A DNA stretch of 34,616 nucleotides from the NCBI GenBank assembly GCA_030425395.1, contig JAUIAS010000033.1:1-34616 (forward strand), given 5' to 3'. This document shows positions 6,551 through 12,818 of the stretch, piece by piece. Each line of letters starts with the position of its first letter. Within the stretch, counting starts at the first letter, position 1. Source of the DNA: Alphaproteobacteria bacterium. GTDB lineage: Bacteria; Pseudomonadota; Alphaproteobacteria; Rhodobacterales; Rhodobacteraceae. The notes beneath the pieces were generated by a model. That model had not been told where the DNA came from and searched no databases. It saw only the letters and a list, made by a program, of their open reading frames with translations. Position numbers and translations under genes: made by a program.

Positions 6551-7735
6551 ATGTTTCTGCCGTTCTTTGAAACACTCCGCAAATCCGGTATCCCGGTCAG
6601 CCTGCGCGAATACCTGACCTTTCTCGAAGGGATGAAGGTCGGGCTTGTGACCTATGATATCGAAGGGTTCTATTACCTTGCCCGCACCGCAATGGTGAAG
6701 GATGAACGCAATATCGACCGGTTCGACCGCGCCTTTGCGACCGCCTTCAAGGGACTGGAGGAGATCGGCTTTGAACAGGTTCTCGAAGCCGTGGACATCC
6801 CTGCCCAATGGCTTGAGAAAATGGCCGAAAAACACCTGAGCGACGAGGAAAAGGCCGAAATCGAAGCCATGGGTGGCTTTGAAAAACTGATGGAAACGCT
6901 GAAGAAGCGGCTCGAAGAGCAGAAGGACCGCCATCAAGGTGGCAACAAATGGATCGGCACCGCCGGGACATCGCCTTTCGGGGCCTATGGATACAACCCC
7001 GAAGGCGTGCGCATCGGTCAAAAGGAAAGCCGCAACCGCAGCGCGGTCAAGGTTTGGGACAAACGCGAATTTCGCAATCTTGACGACACTGTCGAACTGG
7101 GCACCCGCAACATCAAGGTGGCATTGAAACGGCTGCGCCGCTGGGCACGCGACGGGGCCGCGGACGAATTGGATCTGGACGGCACCATCCGCGCCACCGC
7201 CGAACACGGCTATCTGGATGTTAAGACCCGCCCCGAACGTCGCAATGCCGTCAAAGTATTGCTGTTTCTGGATGTGGGCGGGTCGATGGATCCGCATATC
7301 AAACTGGTCGAAGAGCTGTTTTCCGCCGCCCGCGCCGAATTCAAGCATCTGGAATATTTCTATTTCCACAACTGCCTTTACGAAGGCGTGTGGCGCGACA
7401 ACCGCAGACGCTGGGATGCCCAGACCCCGACCCATGAAGTGCTGCGCACCTATGGGCCGGATTACAAATGCATCTTTGTGGGCGACGCCTCGATGAGCCC
7501 TTACGAAATCGCCTATCCCGGTGGCGCGAACGAACACTGGAACCCCGAATCCGGTCAGACATGGCTGCAACGCGCGCGTGAACAGTGGCCGAACCATCTC
7601 TGGCTCAACCCGGTGCCGGAAAAATACTGGGCCTATACCCATTCCATCGGCATGATCAGCGAAATATTCGAGGACCGCATGGTTCCGATGACGCTTCAGG
7701 GACTGGAACGCGGCATGCGCGAGTTGTCGCGCTGA
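6551..7735 (+). CDS. VWA domain protein, CoxE-like
   Basis: This 394-residue cytoplasmic protein has a charged helical N-terminal half (SLREYLTFLEGMKVGL, then a Lys/Glu-rich segment near 105-135) and a C-terminal von Willebrand A domain. The metal-ion-dependent adhesion site is seen as DVGGSMD (about residues 242-248), the DxGxS form, followed by FVGDASMSPYEI (about 313-324). VWA proteins of this type work with MoxR ATPases; CoxE/CoxD assembling the CO dehydrogenase cofactor is the studied case. No CO dehydrogenase genes are present, so the client is unknown. It ends the series starting at 4549 and is followed by the P450 gene after 44 bp. Confidence 0.87.
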   Translation: MFLPFFETLRKSGIPVSLREYLTFLEGMKVGLVTYDIEGFYYLARTAMVKDERNIDRFDRAFATAFKGLEEIGFEQVLEAVDIPAQWLEKMAEKHLSDEEKAEIEAMGGFEKLMETLKKRLEEQKDRHQGGNKWIGTAGTSPFGAYGYNPEGVRIGQKESRNRSAVKVWDKREFRNLDDTVELGTRNIKVALKRLRRWARDGAADELDLDGTIRATAEHGYLDVKTRPERRNAVKVLLFLDVGGSMDPHIKLVEELFSAARAEFKHLEYFYFHNCLYEGVWRDNRRRWDAQTPTHEVLRTYGPDYKCIFVGDASMSPYEIAYPGGANEHWNPESGQTWLQRAREQWPNHLWLNPVPEKYWAYTHSIGMISEIFEDRMVPMTLQGLERGMRELSR

Positions 7736-7779
7736 TTTAACGCTTGGCTTGGGCTTGGGGGCTGGCTAGCCTGCTGTCC

Positions 7780-8934
7780 ATGTCCAACGCACCTGTTTAT
7801 GATATCGACCCCGCCGCGTTTCACGCCGATCCCTATCCCGATCTTGCGCGGATGCGGGCGGACTGCCCCATCGCCTATGTGCCGCAGTTCGACGCCACCC
7901 TGATCACCCGTCGGGATACCATCCATCAACAGGAAAAGCGGATCGAGGTGTTTTCCTCGGAACAGCCCGGCGGCCTGATGACGGTGCTGATGGGCGAAAA
8001 CATGATGCGCAAGGACGGTGCCCCCCACCAGGCCGAACGCCGCGCCCTGTTTCCCGCGATCAGCCCGCGCACGGTGAACACACATTGGCGGGCACTTTTT
8101 GCCGACCGGGCCCGCGACGTGATCGCCCGGCTTGCCCCCAAGGGGCATTGTGATCTGGTCACCGAATACGCCATGCCGGTTTCGGCCGAGGCGCTCAAGC
8201 TGATAACCGGGCTGCGCCACATGAGCGCCGAAGACATGGACGGCTGTAGTCAGGCAATGCTGGACGGGTGCGCCAACTACATCGGCGATCTCGAGATCGA
8301 AGCGCGCTGCCACGCGGGGACCGCCCTGATCGACGACCATATCGACCGCACGATTGCCGACGCCGATCCGCATTCCGCGCTGGCGGTGTTACGCGACGCT
8401 GGCGCACCGATGGACCAGATCCGCGCCAATATCAAATTGGTCATCTCGGGCGGGCAGAACGAACCCCGCGACGCCATCGCAGGCACCGCATGGGCGGTTC
8501 TGAGCCACCCCGATCAACGCGCCCTGATCGAAACCGGTGCCAGCAGTTGGGGCGACGCCTTTTCGGAATATGCCCGTTGGATGAGCCCGGTCGGCATGTC
8601 CCCGCGCCGCGTGGCACGCACCGACACCGTCGATGACGTCAGGTTCGACGCCGAAGAACGGGTATTTCTCATGTTCAGCTCTGCCAACCGCGACGAGGCC
8701 CACTTCTCGGATCCCGACCGGTTCGATGTCACCCGCGATACCGGGGCGGCGATCCCCTTTGGCGCTGGCCCGCATTTCTGCGCGGGCGCGGCCGCCTCGC
8801 GCTGCCTGATCACCGATATCGCGCTGCCCATGCTGTTCCAGTCCTTCCCCGGATTGCGTCTGGACGGTGAGGCAACCTATGCAGGATGGGCGTTTCGCGG
8901 GCCACGCAGCGTTCCGGTGCGGTGGGACGTTTGA
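7780..8934 (+). CDS. Cytochrome P450
   Basis: This 384-residue soluble bacterial P450 has the K-helix ExxR as Glu263-Tyr-Ala-Arg266 and the heme loop FGAGPHFCAG with the thiolate ligand Cys334. The I-helix motif, normally A/G-G-x-D/E-T, is here GGQNEPRD (Asn227-Glu228-Pro229-Arg230), so the acid-alcohol pair used for proton delivery is absent. Either the chemistry is unusual or the protons come from another side chain. No ferredoxin or reductase gene is adjacent, so electron partners must be encoded elsewhere. ATG 7780 is chosen because the family match starts there; a TTG at 7744 is in frame. No clear ribosome binding site is visible. Substrate is unknown. Confidence 0.88.
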   Translation: MSNAPVYDIDPAAFHADPYPDLARMRADCPIAYVPQFDATLITRRDTIHQQEKRIEVFSSEQPGGLMTVLMGENMMRKDGAPHQAERRALFPAISPRTVNTHWRALFADRARDVIARLAPKGHCDLVTEYAMPVSAEALKLITGLRHMSAEDMDGCSQAMLDGCANYIGDLEIEARCHAGTALIDDHIDRTIADADPHSALAVLRDAGAPMDQIRANIKLVISGGQNEPRDAIAGTAWAVLSHPDQRALIETGASSWGDAFSEYARWMSPVGMSPRRVARTDTVDDVRFDAEERVFLMFSSANRDEAHFSDPDRFDVTRDTGAAIPFGAGPHFCAGAAASRCLITDIALPMLFQSFPGLRLDGEATYAGWAFRGPRSVPVRWDV

Positions 8935-8974
8935 CGCCCTTGCCGCCCGCACCCAAACGCCCCATATCCTGAAC

Positions 8975-9658
8975 ATGTTGAAATTCACCCCGATCCTGAT
9001 CGCGCTGCTCTATGCCTTTGGGCTGTATCACTTCTCGGCGTGGCGAACCCGGCGGGAACTGGACGCGCGATCCAGCGAATTGGCCGATCCGGCGCTGCAA
9101 CCAATGCTGAGCCGCATGGCACGCGCGTTGGATATCCCGCGTATCCGGGTGCATATCTACGAAATAGACCCCGTGAACGGGCTGGCCGCACCAGACGGGC
9201 GCATTTTTATCACCCGTGGGTTCTACAACCGCTTTCGCAGCGGCGACGTCACCGCCGAAGAACTGGCCAGCGTGATCGCCCATGAATTGGGCCATGTCGC
9301 GCTGGGACATACCCGACGCCGCATGATCGATTTTTCCGGCCAGAACGCGCTGCGCACCGCGCTGGCCATGGTTCTGTCGCGCTTTCTGCCGGGGATCGGC
9401 GCGTGGATCGCCAATATGCTGACCACCCTTCTTGCGGCGCGTCTGTCGCGCGGCGACGAATACGAGGCCGACGCCTATGCGGCCGCCTTGCTGACCAAGG
9501 CCGGCCTTGGAACCGCGCCACAGATTTCCCTGTTCCAGAAACTCGAAGCGTTGACCCAATCCAACAATGGGGCCATGCCCGCGTGGCTGATGAGCCACCC
9601 CAAAACCGACCAGCGCATCGCGGCCTTGGAAAAGCTCACCGCCCGTTGGCAGGCCTGA
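8975..9658 (+). CDS. M48 family zinc metallopeptidase
   Basis: This 227-residue protein has one N-terminal membrane helix (FTPILIALLYAFGLYHF, about 4-20) followed by a peptidase domain. The zinc motif is AHELGHVALGH (His103, Glu104, His107), and the third-ligand region is DEYEADAYAAALL (about 161-173). A second hydrophobic stretch (about 137-156) lies between them, as in HtpX/Ste24-type enzymes. It resembles the short M48 family of membrane-linked proteases that degrade damaged or misfolded proteins. MSHPKTDQRIAALEKL near the end is a typical M48 tail. It starts 40 bp after the P450 gene and may share its transcript. ATG 8975 was chosen because the upstream frame runs into the P450 gene. Confidence 0.88.
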   Translation: MLKFTPILIALLYAFGLYHFSAWRTRRELDARSSELADPALQPMLSRMARALDIPRIRVHIYEIDPVNGLAAPDGRIFITRGFYNRFRSGDVTAEELASVIAHELGHVALGHTRRRMIDFSGQNALRTALAMVLSRFLPGIGAWIANMLTTLLAARLSRGDEYEADAYAAALLTKAGLGTAPQISLFQKLEALTQSNNGAMPAWLMSHPKTDQRIAALEKLTARWQA

Positions 9659-9694
9659 TCCGGGTCACCACCAACGTTCGGTCCCGGCTTTTGT

Positions 9695-10270
9695 CTATTG
9701 CGAAGATCGGAACGCAATGTGCGATGCCCAGCCCGCCAGAAACTTGCCCAGCCTTGGCAAGCGTGCCTTTTTCAGCAAGGCGCGCATTTCCCAAGCGTCA
9801 CCTGAGAGCGCCCGCGCCTGCGCCAGAACACGGTCCCCGACCCGCGCCATAAGTTCAGGGCTCGCTTGGGCAAATCCCAACAGGAACCCGTCAGGATCAT
9901 TCCGGCTCAGGCCCTCATCGGCCAACAGATGACGCGGAAAATCCCGGGCGTTCATGGTTACGATGCCCTCGGCGGATCCTGAAATCGCCGTGGCAAGAAC
10001 GTGCAGATCGCCGCTGTCGGGCAGCCACAACCGGGCCTCAAGCCCCGGCGCGGGCGGCAGCTCGGCATTCGGCCAAGCCGCGCGCAGCAGAGCGATTTCG
10101 CCGCGCGCCTGTGCTTCCTGTGCAGAGCTGTGGCGCGCCGCCGCGCGGGCCCATTCCTCAAGCAACCGCGCCGACCAGAGCGGTTGAAAGAACCCCTCAG
10201 CCGCTGCCCCGATCAACATTTCGCGCATGACAGTGGGATAGAGCACGCACGCATCGAGGACGAATTTCAT
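9695..10270 (-). CDS. PIN domain protein (RSP_2648-like)
   Basis: This 191-residue protein begins KFVLDACVLYPTVMREML, with the first conserved PIN acidic residue in LDACVL. Further acidic residues occur in PDSGDLHVLATAI and VTMNARDFP, consistent with the Mg-dependent PIN ribonuclease fold. It matches the Rhodobacteraceae family known as RSP_2648 PIN protein. Its start codon overlaps the stop of the RNA methyltransferase gene (ATGA, 10270-10267), so the two are translationally coupled. This invites a shared role in RNA processing or modification; a toxin role is less likely, since no antitoxin-like gene is seen. It is convergent with the M48 gene, 36 bp apart. Confidence 0.82.
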   Translation of the reverse strand: MKFVLDACVLYPTVMREMLIGAAAEGFFQPLWSARLLEEWARAAARHSSAQEAQARGEIALLRAAWPNAELPPAPGLEARLWLPDSGDLHVLATAISGSAEGIVTMNARDFPRHLLADEGLSRNDPDGFLLGFAQASPELMARVGDRVLAQARALSGDAWEMRALLKKARLPRLGKFLAGWASHIAFRSSQ

Positions 10271-11478
10271 AGCCGAAAAAACAACGCCTTGAGATATCCG
10301 CTTTCCGCCAGTTGCGGCAAAAGCGGGTGATCCGGCCCGGCAAAACCGGTGTGGATCAGTTGCGGTGCACGCCCTGCCCGTCCGATGCCACGCGCGCAAG
10401 CGGTGCGAAACCGCGCGAGGTCGGCGGCATGTGAACATGAACACAGCCCCAGATACCCGCCATCGGCCACCAGTTGCGCGGCCAGACGGGCAATCCGTTC
10501 ATAAGCGCGCAGTCCCGGCTCAAGCGCCTGTTTTGACGGCGCGAACGCCGGTGGATCGCAAATCACCACGTCGAACTGCGCGCCCTCGGCAACCAGCGTC
10601 TCCAGTTGCTCAAACGCATCGCCCTGACGCGTTTCGAACCGGTCTGACAAACCGCTGCGGTCGGCCCCGTCCCGGGCCAGTTCCAACGCGGGTGCCGAAC
10701 CATCAATGGCCAACGCGGATGCCGCCCCGGCCGCAAGGGCCGCCAACGCAAAACCGCCCACATGGGAAAACACATCCAGCACCCGTGTCTGCGGCCCCGC
10801 AAGGCGCGCGGCAAAAGCGTGGTTGGGCCGCTGATCAAAGAACAGCCCGGTTTTCTGCCCGCCTGCCAGATCGGCCATATAGGTGGCACCGTTCATTGGC
10901 ACGGGGACCGGCGCATCAGGGGCGGTGCCTGCCAGCGTGGTGTTGACGTCGTCCAGCCCTTCCAGCGATCGCGCCCGGCCACTGGCGTTCTTGATCACAC
11001 AGTTGACGCCAGTCACCTCTTGCAGTGCGGCTGCGATCGCGGGGGCCAGAGCCTCGGCCCAGGCTGCATTGGGCTGAAACACCGCCACATCGCCAAACCT
11101 GTCGATCACCACACCGGGCAGGCCGTCGGCCTCGGCGTGAACAAGCCGGTAAAACGGCGCATCGAACAGGCGCGTGCGCATGGCCAGCGCGCGATCCAGC
11201 CGCTTGGCAATCCAGGCCTGATCAATGACCGCCTGCGGGTCACGATCCAGCATCCGGCAAAAAATCTTGGACAGCGGATTGACCGCCACCGTTCCCATCG
11301 GGGTCCGCGCTTCATCCTCCAGCATGGCGATGGTGCCGGGCGGCAGGGCGCGCGTGCGCCGGTCGGTGACGATTTCATTGGCATATACCCAAGGAAACCC
11401 GTGCCGGATGGCGCGGGCGTTGGCCTTGGGTTTCAGCCGGACGACGGGCGGGTCGATAAACGAAGAGGGCGCTGTCAT
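10267..11478 (-). CDS. Class I SAM-dependent RNA methyltransferase, RlmI-like (RSP_2647-like)
   Basis: This 403-residue protein has an N-terminal PUA RNA-binding region (VRLKPKANARAIRHGFPWVYANEI), a central EEHD-like part ending GGQKTGLFFDQR, and a C-terminal Rossmann methyltransferase domain. SAM contacts are in VLDVFSHVGGFALAALAAGA, the catalytic motif is DPPAFAPSK, and the m5C-type Cys lies in LCSCSHAAD. The E. coli relative RlmI methylates C1962 of 23S rRNA; the exact target here is inferred. It is preceded by a DUF6778 lipoprotein gene (57 bp) and followed by the coupled PIN gene. An AGGAGG site precedes ATG 11478, but site and start are folded into a perfect hairpin, listed separately. 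Confidence 0.88.
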   Translation of the reverse strand: MTAPSSFIDPPVVRLKPKANARAIRHGFPWVYANEIVTDRRTRALPPGTIAMLEDEARTPMGTVAVNPLSKIFCRMLDRDPQAVIDQAWIAKRLDRALAMRTRLFDAPFYRLVHAEADGLPGVVIDRFGDVAVFQPNAAWAEALAPAIAAALQEVTGVNCVIKNASGRARSLEGLDDVNTTLAGTAPDAPVPVPMNGATYMADLAGGQKTGLFFDQRPNHAFAARLAGPQTRVLDVFSHVGGFALAALAAGAASALAIDGSAPALELARDGADRSGLSDRFETRQGDAFEQLETLVAEGAQFDVVICDPPAFAPSKQALEPGLRAYERIARLAAQLVADGGYLGLCSCSHAADLARFRTACARGIGRAGRAPQLIHTGFAGPDHPLLPQLAESGYLKALFFRL

Positions 11479-11487
11479 AGCGCCCTC
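11465..11487 (-). promoter_or_regulatory. Hairpin enclosing the methyltransferase start codon
   Basis: On the minus strand GAGGGCGCT and AGCGCCCTC form a perfect 9-bp stem with loop ATGAC, so the start codon (11478-11476) is the loop and four of six bases of the AGGAGG ribosome binding site are in the 5' arm. Such a structure should lower initiation unless opened by a ribosome from the upstream gene, a protein or temperature. Confidence 0.6.
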
Positions 11488-11535
11488 CTAATCTGTTTTG
11501 TTCTTTCGCGAAAGCCCGCTTGGACCGGTGATCGG

Positions 11536-12348
11536 TCAGGACTTGGAGAAGATCGACATGATCCCCATCTTGCGCGCCACATATCCATTCGGGCTGGACA
11601 GTTCCTGACGCAGAACCTCGGCCAAATGTCCGGTAATGCGCACCTTCTGGGTGATGCCGCGACGTTCGGCCATGATGGCGGGCTTGCCACCCAGTGCCTC
11701 AAGATCTGCCTTGATCCGCTTGGTGGGGCGCACCACTTCGCCGGTGGTGGCATCGCGCACGGTCAGGTCAAAGACGATGTTATGCACACCGCCAGCGGCA
11801 TAGCGGGCCTTTTCCGTCAGCGCATGAAAGCGGAGCACGGTAATCTCAAGGTTGACAGGGCGTTGTCCGGTGACCTGAGCCGCACCGCGCAACATGGCAT
11901 TCTGCACGATGGTCTGAACCTGCGCGTGGCGGTTGCCCAGAGGATCTTCGCGCCAGACAATATCGCCACCGGGGAAATAGCTGTTGGCCTCCGATACCTT
12001 GAGAGATTGCGGCACATGCACGGTCAGCGCGTTCACACGATACGGCGAGGGCGTCAACGCCGGAGCCGGTGTGGCGATCGGGGCGGTCTGTTGCACCATT
12101 GGGGCGGCGGTTGCGACCGCGACTGGAGCGGCCAGCGGCGCGGGGGTCACCGCATCGAACGCGGTGTCCTGCCGCGCGGCAAAATCAGGAAGGGTCGACA
12201 CGGCCCGCATTCCGGACGGGGCCTCAACCGAGGACATGACCGGCGGCAGCGCTTCGAACGGCGCGTTCCGCGTCGGCACATCAACTGCGGCACAGGCTGA
12301 AACAGACAGACCCAGACCAAGAAGGGCAATCACACGAAACGCTTTCAT
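11536..12348 (-). CDS. DUF6778 family lipoprotein
   Basis: This 270-residue protein has a lipoprotein signal (MKAFRVIALLGLGLSVSAC, Cys19), then a Pro/Ala-rich linker (about 60-105), then a folded domain from VNALTVHVPQSLKVSEANSYFPGGDIVWREDP onward. The domain has features of the Rhodobacteraceae DUF6778 family (ITVLRFHALTEKARY, GGVHNIVFDLTVRDA, GITQKVRITGHLAEVL). It should sit in the envelope, and its function is unknown. GGAGAA lies 6 bases before the ATG. It is the first gene of a probable operon with the RNA methyltransferase and the PIN protein. A palindrome lies just upstream in its promoter region. Confidence 0.83.
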   Translation of the reverse strand: MKAFRVIALLGLGLSVSACAAVDVPTRNAPFEALPPVMSSVEAPSGMRAVSTLPDFAARQDTAFDAVTPAPLAAPVAVATAAPMVQQTAPIATPAPALTPSPYRVNALTVHVPQSLKVSEANSYFPGGDIVWREDPLGNRHAQVQTIVQNAMLRGAAQVTGQRPVNLEITVLRFHALTEKARYAAGGVHNIVFDLTVRDATTGEVVRPTKRIKADLEALGGKPAIMAERRGITQKVRITGHLAEVLRQELSSPNGYVARKMGIMSIFSKS

Positions 12349-12374
12349 ATCTCATTCTCCAAATCGAAGGACAG

Positions 12375-12388
12375 GTATCCTTGGATAC
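12375..12388. promoter_or_regulatory. Palindrome GTATCCTTGGATAC with a third half site
   Basis: The 14-bp perfect palindrome lies 27 bp upstream of the DUF6778 gene. A third half site GGATACC follows at 12394-12400, and TTGGATAC is therefore repeated directly 12 bp apart. It may be an operator for the operon; no regulator is identified. The rest of the gap to 12548 shows nothing further. Confidence 0.4.
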
Positions 12389-12548
12389 GCTTTGGATACC
12401 TTTTCCCCCTGAAATCGGGCGAGATTGCGACAGGATCGGGACAATTCGCGGAAAAATGGGGCAATGCAGGGTCGCGTTTCCCTTGGAATCGCGCGCTCGC
12501 ACCTTACTCTGTCGCCCCGGAATCACCGTTGCGTGCCGGAAATTCTGT

Positions 12549-12818
12549 TTAGTTTCTGGGACGTGACCGCCAGCCACCGCGCCGCCGGGGGGTCGCCATT
12601 CCGCCCAGCCCTTCGCGCAGGATGGACATCATCGGATGATCGCCTTTGTCTTCATACATGGCGAGCAATCCGCGAATCGCACCAGCAGTGTCCGTCGAAG
12701 ATGGCAGGCTCAGCGCCCAATCCAGAAAGATTGTGCGGCATTGCGACGGGGTTATGCCGTCGATTCTGAAGGATTCGTAAATCAATCCTTTTGGGTCCAG
12801 CACCGGGTCACCCTTCAT
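12549..12818 (-). CDS. Small conserved protein downstream of glnE
   Basis: This 89-residue protein is not a named family I recognise. The N-terminal part DPKGLIYESFRIDGITPSQCRTIFLDWALSLP is compact and amphipathic. The C-terminus ends in a basic tail (PRRRGGWRSRPRN) that could contact nucleic acid or membrane. The start ATG 12818 is preceded by AGGAAA and overlaps the last 11 bases of glnE, so the pair is translationally coupled. A link with nitrogen control is suggested by context only. Confidence 0.7.
   Translation of the reverse strand: MKGDPVLDPKGLIYESFRIDGITPSQCRTIFLDWALSLPSSTDTAGAIRGLLAMYEDKGDHPMMSILREGLGGMATPRRRGGWRSRPRN

Noticed and set aside
6524-7642. Long minus-strand frame over the VWA gene
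   Set aside because: Antisense shadow typical of GC-rich codon use; the plus frame has the MIDAS motif.
9695-10270. PIN protein as toxin of a toxin-antitoxin pair
   Set aside because: The coupled upstream gene is a 403-residue RNA methyltransferase, not an antitoxin, and no small DNA-binding gene is adjacent.
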